64,000 nucleotides of DNA from Desulfomicrobium escambiense DSM 10707 (GTDB lineage: Bacteria > Desulfobacterota > Desulfovibrionia > Desulfovibrionales > Desulfomicrobiaceae). Position numbers and translations under genes: made by a program. The notes below the pieces were generated by a model that worked only from the letters and a program-made list of their open reading frames with translations, was not told where the DNA came from and did not search any database. The stretch's first letter is position 1, and each line of letters begins with the position of its first letter. The DNA lies in assembly GCF_000428825.1 (NCBI RefSeq), contig NZ_AUAR01000007.1, positions 124,001-188,000 on the forward strand. Reading direction: 5' to 3'. Shown here piece by piece: positions 16,033-24,085 of the stretch.

Positions 16033-17385
16033 ATGCCCAAAGCCATCCTCATCGCCGGCACCTCCAGCGGGTGCGGAAAAACATCGGTCGCCCTGGGCCT
16101 GATGAAGGCCTTCGCCCGCAAGGGCCTCGTGGTCCAGGGCTTCAAATCCGGGCCGGATTTCATCGATCCGGGCCTGCACCGCATGGCCACGGCCCTGCCG
16201 AGCCACAACCTTGACGGCTGGATGCTCCCCACCGAAGAGATCCGCCGCATCTTCCGCCGCAACCACGAAGGGTGCGACATCTCCATCATCGAGGGGGCCA
16301 TGGGGCTCTTCGACGGCATCGGCGCCATCAGCGAGGAAGGCTCGGCCGCGCAGCTGGCCAAGATCCTGGGCGTGCCCGTGCTGCTGGTGGTCAACGCCCG
16401 CGGCATGGCCCGCTCGGCCGCGGCCCTGGTCAAGGGCTACGCCGAGTTCGACCCGGCCCTGAGCCTCGACGCCGTGCTCTTCAACATGACCGGCAGCCAA
16501 GCCCACGGGCAGATCCTGTCCCAGGCCCTGGAAGGCCAGGACGTGCGCGTCCTGGGCAGCCTGCCGAGGATGCCCGGCCTGGAGCTGCCCTCACGGCACC
16601 TGGGCCTGGTCACGGCCGAAGACCTGGACCGCCGGGAGGAACGCCTGAACGGCCTGGCCGACTGGGTCGAGAGCGCCCTGGACCTTGACGCCCTGCTGGC
16701 GGCCCTGCCCGAGTTCTCCCTGCCCTCCCTGAACGACGGCGGCGTGAAGATGCCCGAGGTCCGCATCGGCTACGCCCGCGACCGGGCCTTCTGCTTCTAC
16801 TACGAGGAGAACCTGCGCATGCTGCGCCAGGCCGGGGCCGAGCTGGTGCCCTTCTCCCCCCTGGAGGACTACAACCTGCCGCCGGCCCTCAAGGGCCTGT
16901 ACCTGGGCGGCGGGTACCCCGAGCTCCACGCCGAGAAGCTGGCCGCCAACACCGCCATGCTCGGCAAGATCCGCGACTTCTGCGCCAGCGGCAAGCCGGT
17001 CTACGCCGAGTGCGGCGGCTTCATGTACCTGATGAAGAGCCTGCGCACCCGCGACGGCCGGGAGCACGCCATGGCCGGGGTCTTCGATTTCTCCTGCGCC
17101 ATGCAGGGCCGGCACCAGGCCCTGGGCTACCGCGAGGTGGAGCTGGCGTCGCCAACGGCGCTGGGCGGAGCGGGCGAACGCGTTCGCGGGCACGAATTCC
17201 ACTATTCGCAGCTGCGCGGCGAGGATCCGGCGGCCGCCGAGGCCTACCGCGTCTTCGACCGCTGCGGCCGCAGCGACGGGGCCGGCGGCTTCCTGAAGGG
17301 CAACTGCCTGGGCTCCTACGTGCACCTGCACTTCGGCTCAAACCCGGCCATGGCCGAGCGCTTCGTCGGAGCCTGCGGAGTATGA
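16033..17385 (+). CDS. cbiA: Cobyrinate a,c-diamide synthase
   Basis: 450 residues. The N-terminal dethiobiotin-synthase-like ATP site reads AGTSSGCGKTSVALGLM (residues 8-24), and the C-terminal class I glutamine amidotransferase domain holds YAECGGFMYL with the nucleophilic Cys and a late HEFHYS histidine. CbiA amidates the a and c side chains of cobyrinate or of its cobalt-containing precursor, using glutamine and ATP. The 15-base gap from cbiL contains AAGGA. The stop overlaps the cbiD ATG. Confidence 0.92.
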   Translation: MPKAILIAGTSSGCGKTSVALGLMKAFARKGLVVQGFKSGPDFIDPGLHRMATALPSHNLDGWMLPTEEIRRIFRRNHEGCDISIIEGAMGLFDGIGAISEEGSAAQLAKILGVPVLLVVNARGMARSAAALVKGYAEFDPALSLDAVLFNMTGSQAHGQILSQALEGQDVRVLGSLPRMPGLELPSRHLGLVTAEDLDRREERLNGLADWVESALDLDALLAALPEFSLPSLNDGGVKMPEVRIGYARDRAFCFYYEENLRMLRQAGAELVPFSPLEDYNLPPALKGLYLGGGYPELHAEKLAANTAMLGKIRDFCASGKPVYAECGGFMYLMKSLRTRDGREHAMAGVFDFSCAMQGRHQALGYREVELASPTALGGAGERVRGHEFHYSQLRGEDPAAAEAYRVFDRCGRSDGAGGFLKGNCLGSYVHLHFGSNPAMAERFVGACGV

Positions 17386-18446
17386 CCCTGCGCCACGGCT
17401 TCACCACGGGCACGGCGGCGGCCGCGGCGGCCAAGGCCGCGGCCCTGCATCTGCTCGAAGGGCGGATGCCGGACGCTGTGGACGTGCCCCTGCCCATGGG
17501 CGGACGCATGTCCGTGGTCGTCCTGGAAAGCCGGCCCGAGAACGGCGGCGTGCTGGCGGCCGTGGTCAAGGATGGCGGCGACGACCCCGACGCGACACAT
17601 AAGGCCGTGATCCGGGCCTTCGTGCGGCCCAAGGACGGCATCGGCATCGTCCTGCACGGCGGACGGGGTGTCGGCCTGGTGACCAGGCCGGGGCTCCCCG
17701 TGGCCGTGGGCGAGGCGGCCATCAACCCCGTCCCGCGCGAGCAGATCCGGCAGGCCGTGTCCGAGACGGGGCTCGGCGGCGCGGACGTGGAGATCCGCGT
17801 GGACCGGGGCGAGGAGATCGCGCAGAAAACCTTCAACCCGCGCCTGGGGATCGTCGGCGGCATCTCCATCCTCGGCACCAGGGGCACGGTCAAGCCCTTC
17901 AGCAACGCCGCCTACCAAGCCACCATCCGCCAATGCCTGGACGTCATGCAAGCCTGCGGCGTCAAGCGCCCCTGCCTGACCACGGGCGGCCGCAGCGAGT
18001 GCTTCCTGCGCCGGGCCCGGCCGGACACGCCCGAGACGGCCTGCGTGCAGGTAGCCGACTTCTTTTTCTACTCCATGCGCGAAGCCGGGCGGCGCGATTT
18101 CATCGCAGTGCAGTGGGGCGTGTTCTTCGGCAAGCTGGTCAAACAGGCCCAGGGGCACCGCTACACCCATGCCCGCAGCGCTGACCTGGACCTCCCGGCC
18201 CTGGCCGGCTGGTGCGCCGAGTGCGGGTTTCCGGCCGATGTCTGCGCCGACGTGGCCGGGGCCAACACGGCCATGCAGGCGCTGCAGACCGTCGCGCCCA
18301 TGCCCCAGGCGCAGGGGCTCTACGCCCTGCTGACGGGCAGGGCTTCCCGGTTCGCAAGGGAATTCAGCGGCCGCGGCCTGGCCGTGGACTACCTGCTCTT
18401 CGATTTCGACGGACGCCTCCTGCACGACACCTCGGAGGCGGCATGA
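17382..18446 (+). CDS. cbiD: Cobalt-precorrin-5B C1-methyltransferase
   Basis: 354 residues with the diagnostic N-terminus LRHGFTTGTAAAAAAKAA and internal INPVPREQIRQAV and GGISILGTRGTVKPFS. CbiD methylates C1 during anaerobic ring contraction chemistry. ATG 17382 overlaps the cbiA stop; the long open frame upstream is a shadow of cbiA. Stop overlaps the ATG of cbiET (ATGA). Confidence 0.92.
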   Translation: MTLRHGFTTGTAAAAAAKAAALHLLEGRMPDAVDVPLPMGGRMSVVVLESRPENGGVLAAVVKDGGDDPDATHKAVIRAFVRPKDGIGIVLHGGRGVGLVTRPGLPVAVGEAAINPVPREQIRQAVSETGLGGADVEIRVDRGEEIAQKTFNPRLGIVGGISILGTRGTVKPFSNAAYQATIRQCLDVMQACGVKRPCLTTGGRSECFLRRARPDTPETACVQVADFFFYSMREAGRRDFIAVQWGVFFGKLVKQAQGHRYTHARSADLDLPALAGWCAECGFPADVCADVAGANTAMQALQTVAPMPQAQGLYALLTGRASRFAREFSGRGLAVDYLLFDFDGRLLHDTSEAA

Positions 18447-19720
18447 TCCACGTCGTAGGCCTCGGCCTGTGCCCCGAGCACCGCTCCCCGGAACTGCTGC
18501 GTCTCGTGTGTTCCGCCGCCCTCGTGGCTGGCGGCCGCAAGGTCCTCGATGGCATGGGCATCGAGAAGGAGCGCAGGCTGACCCTGACCTCCATGGCGGG
18601 TTTCGCGGCCGATCTGCGCCGCCATGCCGCGAAACAGGCGGGCGACATCTGCGTCCTGGCCGACGGCGACCCCCTGCTCTTCGGCATCGGCGCGAGCCTG
18701 CTGCGCTTTTTCGAACCCGGCGAACTGACGTTCCACCCCAACATATCCGCCTTGCAGGCGGCCTGCGCCCGATTCGGGCTGCCCTGGCACGACTGCGCAG
18801 CCCTGTCCCTGCACGGCCGCGAGGGCCTCACGCCTCTTTTCGCGGCCCTGACCCACGGCCGCCTGGCCGCCCTGTACACGGACGCGCGCATGAGCCCCGA
18901 CGCAGTGGCCCGGCTTCTCCTGGAAAGGGGCGTCACGGGCTGGCGCATGCACGTGGCCGAGGCCCTCTGCTCGCCAGAGGAGCGCCTGACCACCACGACC
19001 CTGGCCCAAGCCGCAGAGCGGCCCTGGCATCCGCTCAACATCGTCGTGCTGGAGCGAACCGAAACGCCGCCCTTGGCCCTGGCCCTGGGATTGGACGAAG
19101 GCGCACTGGCCCGCGAGGACGGCCTCATGACCAAGCAGCCCGTGCGCGCCCTGGCCCTGTCGTTCCTGCGCCTGGCCCCGGACTCGGTCCTGTGGGACCT
19201 CGGCGCGGGCAGCGGCGCCGTCAGCCTGGAGGCGACGCGCCTGCTGACCCGCGGTCGCGTGGTGGCCGTCGAGCGCCGGGCAGGGCGAGCGGCGCAGGTC
19301 CGGGACAACATCGTCCGGACCGGCGCTTGGCTGATCGAGGTGGCCGAGACGTCCCTCGAAGCATTCCTGAACGACCGCATGCGGGAAGCTTCCGAGGCAG
19401 CCCCGGCCCGGAAGGACGATACGCCGGAACCCGAGCCCCGCCCCGACGCTCCCACGCATGTCTTCCTCGGCGGCGGCGCCTCGGGCCCGGTCCTCCTGTC
19501 CTGCGCCCGCCTGCTGCGGCCCGGCGGACGCATGGTCGCGGCCGCCGTGCTGCTCTCGACCCTCGAAACCGTCCGCGCCGTCATCGACGAACTGGGCTGG
19601 CCCCTCACGGTTCACCAGCTCATGCACCACGCCAGCGCCCCGCTGGGGACCGATCTGCGCCTGGTGCCGTCCAACCCGGTTTTCCTGCTGGAAACGCATA
19701 AACCTTCAAGCGATACATGA
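18443..19720 (+). CDS. cbiET: Bifunctional cobalt-precorrin-7 C5/C15 methyltransferase-decarboxylase (CbiE-CbiT)
   Basis: 425 residues. N-terminal half (1 to about 205) is the tetrapyrrole methylase CbiE (MIHVVGLGLCPEH, LADGDPLLFGIGASLL). The C-terminal half is a Rossmann SAM methyltransferase of CbiT type: MTKQPVRALALSFLRL, then motif I LWDLGAGSGAVSLEATRL. This is the CobL-like fusion that methylates C5 and C15 and decarboxylates the acetate side chain at C12. An acidic, low-complexity insert (about residues 315-335, EASEAAPARKDDTPEPEPRPD) is unlike ordinary CbiT. Coupled by ATGA at both ends. Confidence 0.92.
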   Translation: MIHVVGLGLCPEHRSPELLRLVCSAALVAGGRKVLDGMGIEKERRLTLTSMAGFAADLRRHAAKQAGDICVLADGDPLLFGIGASLLRFFEPGELTFHPNISALQAACARFGLPWHDCAALSLHGREGLTPLFAALTHGRLAALYTDARMSPDAVARLLLERGVTGWRMHVAEALCSPEERLTTTTLAQAAERPWHPLNIVVLERTETPPLALALGLDEGALAREDGLMTKQPVRALALSFLRLAPDSVLWDLGAGSGAVSLEATRLLTRGRVVAVERRAGRAAQVRDNIVRTGAWLIEVAETSLEAFLNDRMREASEAAPARKDDTPEPEPRPDAPTHVFLGGGASGPVLLSCARLLRPGGRMVAAAVLLSTLETVRAVIDELGWPLTVHQLMHHASAPLGTDLRLVPSNPVFLLETHKPSSDT

Positions 19721-21501
19721 ATATCTCACCGCACGTGTACTTCATCGGCGCAGGCCCCGGAGACCCGGACCTGATCACGGTCCGCGGCCGCGACCTGGTG
19801 TCACGCGCGGACCTGGTGCTCTACGCCGGGTCCCTGGTCCCGGCCGAGGTCGTGGCCTGCGTGAAGCCCGGAGCGAAGATGATCGACTCGGCCGGCTTGA
19901 GCCTGGACGAGACCCACGCCCTGATCCTCGAAACCGTTCGGCGCGGCGGCACCGTCGCCCGCGTGCACACCGGCGACCCTTCCCTGTTCGGGTCCGTGCG
20001 CGAGCAGACTGCCCTGCTGGACCGCGACGGAGTGCCCTGGAGTGTCATCCCCGGCGTGACGGCGGCCTTCGCCGCCGCGGCCCGGGCCGGGGTGTCCTTC
20101 ACCGTGCCCGAGGCCACCCAGAGCCTGGTCATCACCCGCCTGCACGGCCGCACACCGGTGCCGCAGGCCGAACGCCTGCGGGAGCTGGCCCGCCACCGCT
20201 CCTCCGTGGCCGTGTACCTCTCGGCCGACAAGGTTTCGGAACTGACGGCGGAACTGCGCCTGGCGGGGTTGGCCGAGGACACGGTCATCGTGGTCGGACA
20301 CAAGGTCGGGCACCCGCAGGAACGGATCATCCGCACCACCCTGGCGGGGCTCGAAGCCGACATGGCGGGCGTCACGCGCCAGGCCGTCTTTCTCGTCCTG
20401 CCGGCCGAAGAGGCGCCCGTCGTCCCGTCGCGGCTCTACGACCCGGCCTTCGGACACGGCTTCCGCGCGGCCGCGCGGCCGGAATCCTGGCCGCGCCTGG
20501 CCGTGTACGCCCTGACTCGCCAAGGGCTTGAACTGGCGCAGCGCATCGCCGCCATGGCCCCGGCCGACCTGTTCGCCCCCAGGCGCCTGGCCGGGGAAGG
20601 GGTTTGCGGTTTCGAGCGCATCGCCGACCAGGTCCACACCAATTTCCATCTCCACCACGCCCACGTCTTCGTGGCCGCGTCAGGCATCGTCGTGCGCGCC
20701 ATCGCGCCCCTGCTGCAATCCAAGACCACGGACCCGGCCGTGGTCGTCTGCGACCAGAACGGCGAAAACGTCATCAGCCTCCTCTCGGGGCACCTCGGCG
20801 GAGCCAACGACCTGGCCCGCCGTCTGGCCGCCCATCTCGGCGGCAGGGCAGTCATCACCACGGCCACGGACACGGCCGGGACGCCGGCCATCGACACCCT
20901 GGCCGCGGATCGCGGCTGCGCCATCGCCGACCCGGCACGCATCGCCGCGGTCAATGCCGTTCTGGCCGAAGGAGGCACGGTCACGGTCCACGACCCGCAG
21001 AACGACCTGGGACTGCGCGGGAATGCCGAATGGAGGGATTTCTTCGAACTTGCGGAGCAGCCTACGGCGCAGGTCGTGGTCACGCTGGAGGCGTCGTGCG
21101 CCGCGGGATTGGTCCTGCATCCACGCCGCCTCTTCGCCGGCGTGGGCTGCCGCCGCGGCGTCTCGCGGGACGAGGTACTGCAGGCCCTGCGCGAAGCCCT
21201 TGATGCCGGCGGCCTGGCCCCGGCCGCACTGGCCGGCTTGGCCAGCGTGGACCTCAAGGCCGACGAGGAGGGACTTCTGGAGGCGGCCGGGCACCTGAAT
21301 CTGCCCACTTATTTCTTCGAACCGTCCGTGCTGGACGAAACGCCGGTCCCCAACCCCTCGCAGCGGGTACGGGACAGGATAGGAGCGGGAAGCGTATGCG
21401 AAGCGGCGAGCGTGCTGGCGGCGAGAATGAAAAACCCGGAAGCGCGGCTGATCGTGCCCAAGACCGTCCGCGGGAACGTGACGGTGGCCCTGGCCGGCTG
21501 A
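19717..21501 (+). CDS. cbiFG: CbiF-CbiG fusion: cobalt-precorrin-4 C11-methyltransferase and cobalt-precorrin-5A hydrolase
   Basis: 594 residues. Residues 1 to about 250 are CbiF: VYFIGAGPGDPDLITVRGRDLV, TGDPSLFGSVREQ, VIPGVTAAFAAAARAGVSFT. Residues about 265-594 are CbiG: a central domain with HVFVAASGIVVRAIAPLLQSK and LLSGHLGGANDLARRLA, and a C-terminal FAGVGCRRGVS domain. Two consecutive pathway steps (C11 methylation, then deacylation opening the lactone) are therefore in one polypeptide. The start overlaps cbiET (ATGA). No frameshift or internal start suggests separate genes. Confidence 0.9.
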   Translation: MNISPHVYFIGAGPGDPDLITVRGRDLVSRADLVLYAGSLVPAEVVACVKPGAKMIDSAGLSLDETHALILETVRRGGTVARVHTGDPSLFGSVREQTALLDRDGVPWSVIPGVTAAFAAAARAGVSFTVPEATQSLVITRLHGRTPVPQAERLRELARHRSSVAVYLSADKVSELTAELRLAGLAEDTVIVVGHKVGHPQERIIRTTLAGLEADMAGVTRQAVFLVLPAEEAPVVPSRLYDPAFGHGFRAAARPESWPRLAVYALTRQGLELAQRIAAMAPADLFAPRRLAGEGVCGFERIADQVHTNFHLHHAHVFVAASGIVVRAIAPLLQSKTTDPAVVVCDQNGENVISLLSGHLGGANDLARRLAAHLGGRAVITTATDTAGTPAIDTLAADRGCAIADPARIAAVNAVLAEGGTVTVHDPQNDLGLRGNAEWRDFFELAEQPTAQVVVTLEASCAAGLVLHPRRLFAGVGCRRGVSRDEVLQALREALDAGGLAPAALAGLASVDLKADEEGLLEAAGHLNLPTYFFEPSVLDETPVPNPSQRVRDRIGAGSVCEAASVLAARMKNPEARLIVPKTVRGNVTVALAG

Positions 21502-22256
21502 CCGTGGTGGGCCTGGGGCCCGGCAGCGCGGACCTCCTGGCGCCCATGGCCCTGGAGAGCCTCGTGCGGGCCGGGGCCGTGGTCGGCTATGACCGGTACA
21601 TGGATCTGGTGAATCCGGAGCTTCTGGCAGGCAAGACCCTGTTTTCGAGCCCCATGAAGAAGGAGATGGAACGCACGGCCAAGGCCGTGGACTTCGCCCT
21701 TTCGGGCCTGGACACGGTGGTGGTCAGCTCCGGCGACAGCGGCGTCTACGGCATGGCAGGATTGGTGCTGGAGTATCTGGAACGGGAAGGGCTCCTGGAC
21801 GCCATGGAGTTGGACATCGTGCCCGGCATCCCGGCCCTGTGCGCGGCGGCCGCCCTCCTGGGCGCACCCCTCATGCACGATTTCTGCGCCGTCTCCCTCT
21901 CGGACCTGCTGACCCCGCTGCCGCTGATCATGCGCCGCGTGCGCTGCGCGGCCGAGGGCGACTTCGTCATCGCCCTCTACAACCCCAAGTCACGCAAACG
22001 CGGTTCCTACCTCGCCCAGGCCCTGGCCATGATCGCGGAACACCGCGGCCCGGACGCGCCCGTGGGCTTCGTGCGCAACGCCTACCGGCCCGACCAGGAT
22101 GTGCGCACCGCCACGCTCGGCAGCTGCGACCCCGAATGGGCGGACATGCTGACCACGGTCATCGTGGGCAATTCCGCAACGCGACTCGTGAATGATAAGA
22201 TGCTGACACCGCGGGGATATTACGAGAAATACGGACAGGAAAACGCCGGGAATTGA
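21396..22256 (+). CDS. cbiH: Cobalt-precorrin-3B C17-methyltransferase
   Basis: 286 residues; the methylase domain begins near residue 36 with LTVVGLGPGSADLLAPMALESL and continues with VVGYDRYMDLV and SSGDSGVYGMAGLVLEYLE. CbiH methylates C17 and drives ring contraction. The ATG at 21396 overlaps cbiFG by 106 bases and gives a hydrophilic 35-residue leader without family similarity; a GTG at about 21504 would give a shorter, canonical protein, so the start is uncertain. It is the last gene of the B12 run, facing the convergent glycosyltransferase 23 bases downstream. Confidence 0.88.
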   Translation: MRSGERAGGENEKPGSAADRAQDRPRERDGGPGRLTVVGLGPGSADLLAPMALESLVRAGAVVGYDRYMDLVNPELLAGKTLFSSPMKKEMERTAKAVDFALSGLDTVVVSSGDSGVYGMAGLVLEYLEREGLLDAMELDIVPGIPALCAAAALLGAPLMHDFCAVSLSDLLTPLPLIMRRVRCAAEGDFVIALYNPKSRKRGSYLAQALAMIAEHRGPDAPVGFVRNAYRPDQDVRTATLGSCDPEWADMLTTVIVGNSATRLVNDKMLTPRGYYEKYGQENAGN

Positions 22257-22279
22257 TTCCGGACCGCGTTGCTCACCGT

Positions 22280-23977
22280 TCAGGTGAAACGCAAAAGATC
22301 GCCTTTCAGCATCCACATCACGGTAGGCGTCGCCGCCGGATGCCCTTCGGCGCGGGCCTTCAGGGACGCCCAATCCACGGGATGCCGGGTCCAGACCAGC
22401 ACCATGCGCATGAGTTCCAGGTCGACCCGGCCCTCCACGCCCGCATAGACTACCGGAAAATCCTTGCCCCGGTACACGGCCTGCCCCAAGTCCGTTATTT
22501 CCAGCATATCTTTGTCTTGCAGCCTCCGCGTCGGGTAAGCGCCGAAAATCCTGCCGTGGTCCAGCGCCAGGGGATGGAGGCTCTCTCCCTCTCCCGGCGC
22601 GGGCGCAGGTTCCGCCCCCAGCCGCTCCCATAGTGCAAGATACCGCCCGATGACCGTCGGCCAGTCGAAGGCCGCCGAGTGCTCTCGGGCCGCCCGCCCC
22701 ATCTCCTCCCTGACCTCCGGCCGCAGCATGACCCGAAGGCTTCCGGCCAGTTCACCCACGTCCACGGCCACGTCCTGGGCCAGCCAGAGGTGGTATGCCG
22801 TGTCGTACAGGAGCGGCGCCAGGAGCGAGACCTCGCCGACCTCGCCGCTGTCCGCCGTGGGGACCAGCAGCCCCGTTTTCCCGTGGGCCACGAGGTCACG
22901 GTAGCCGTCGTAGTCTGAGGCGATGACGGGCTTGCCCGCGGCGGCCGCCTCCAGGAGGGTCAAGCCGAAAGTCTCCTGGGGGTTGTCGGCCAGGGACACG
23001 ACCACGTCGGCCCGCCCCAGAAGCGCCTTCTTGGCCGCATCGTCGGGGCAGCGCACGACCACCAGGCGCAGGCCGATGTTGGCCGCCAGGTTGGTCAGGG
23101 TCCCGGGCAGGGACGCGCCCTCGTCGGGGCTCCCGGCCAGAACCAGACAGACGCCGCCCAGGTCCGCGCCGCCCTGGCGCAGACGCTGGAAGGCCCGCAG
23201 CAGCGGCAACAAATCCATCTTCGAATAGGGGCTGATGCGCCCCGGCACCAGAAACACGGTTTTTCCCGCCGCAACGTCCGGCAGGCTTCCCCCTCCAAGA
23301 TCCGCGAACTCATCCCGCCACACGCCGAGTGGTACCATGTCCACCTGCGGCGCGGGAGCGTTGCAGTGCTCGCGAAGCGCGGCCAGTTCCTCGCGCACCA
23401 CAGCCGCCCCGGCCCGCGACGTGGCCACGATGCAGTCACGGGCCGTGGCCCCGGCCCAGACGTGCTGGGCGAAGGACTGGCCGTAGCGGGCGTAGGACAG
23501 GGAATGGGTCACGCCCGTTATGGGGAAGACGTTGCGGGCCAGGCGGTTGCGCACGGCGGCCAGGAAACCCTGGTGGGTCAGGCAGTCCGAGAGGTGGAAG
23601 CAGTGATACGCCGTGGAGGCCAGATACTTTGGCAGGGCTGAGCGCGGCAGGATGCGGATCTTGGGCGCCGCGCCGGGGCAGGCGGAGTGCACGAAGGTCT
23701 CCAACGCCGCCCCGCTGTGCCGGTCTGGCAGGAAGAAGTGGTACTGCTCGAACCGGTCCACGGTCAGCAGAGCGTGCAGAAATCCCGTGTTCGCGACCCT
23801 GCGGCCGAGAATGGGCCCGTCCTCCACGAACGGGTCGAGGGTGCCCCAGACGGGGCCTGATTCATGCGCCATGCCCGCATCAAGCAATATCCGGGCCTGC
23901 GCGTCGCAACGCAGCGGGATGAAGGCGCCCGTTCCCACTGTGACGCCAGACACAGCGAACGACTTACGCTCGGTCAT
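22280..23977 (-). CDS. GT4-family glycosyltransferase
   Basis: 565 residues. The C-terminal half has the GT4 donor-site features: FLVPGRISPYSKMDLLPLLRAF, CLVLAGSPDEG, ADVVVSLADNPQETFGLTLLEAAAAGKPVIASDYDGYRDLV, with the E-x7-E type motif. The N-terminal half (HCFHLSDCLTHQGF, FPITGVTHSLSYARYGQ) resembles acceptor domains. It probably adds a sugar from a nucleotide donor to a cell-surface glycan; the acceptor is unknown. ATG 23977 is chosen because the much longer open frame upstream runs antisense through the GGDEF gene. No strong Shine-Dalgarno is visible. Divergent from the GGDEF gene by 108 bases. Confidence 0.82.
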   Translation of the reverse strand: MTERKSFAVSGVTVGTGAFIPLRCDAQARILLDAGMAHESGPVWGTLDPFVEDGPILGRRVANTGFLHALLTVDRFEQYHFFLPDRHSGAALETFVHSACPGAAPKIRILPRSALPKYLASTAYHCFHLSDCLTHQGFLAAVRNRLARNVFPITGVTHSLSYARYGQSFAQHVWAGATARDCIVATSRAGAAVVREELAALREHCNAPAPQVDMVPLGVWRDEFADLGGGSLPDVAAGKTVFLVPGRISPYSKMDLLPLLRAFQRLRQGGADLGGVCLVLAGSPDEGASLPGTLTNLAANIGLRLVVVRCPDDAAKKALLGRADVVVSLADNPQETFGLTLLEAAAAGKPVIASDYDGYRDLVAHGKTGLLVPTADSGEVGEVSLLAPLLYDTAYHLWLAQDVAVDVGELAGSLRVMLRPEVREEMGRAAREHSAAFDWPTVIGRYLALWERLGAEPAPAPGEGESLHPLALDHGRIFGAYPTRRLQDKDMLEITDLGQAVYRGKDFPVVYAGVEGRVDLELMRMVLVWTRHPVDWASLKARAEGHPAATPTVMWMLKGDLLRFT

Positions 23978-24052
23978 TTGGCGAAAGAACGCACATTCCC
24001 CGCCCGAATCCGAAGACAGCGACGAAATGGCAACAAACTTGCTACTTACGTA

Positions 24053-24067
24053 AAAAATGTCATTTTT
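24053..24067. promoter_or_regulatory. Short AT-rich palindrome between divergent genes
   Basis: AAAAATG (24053-24059) and CATTTTT (24061-24067) are exact inverted halves around one T, 19 bases before the GGDEF start codon. It could be an operator or part of a promoter; the binding protein is unknown. Confidence 0.35.
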
Positions 24068-24085
24068 CCGTTGTCTGGAGGAAGC

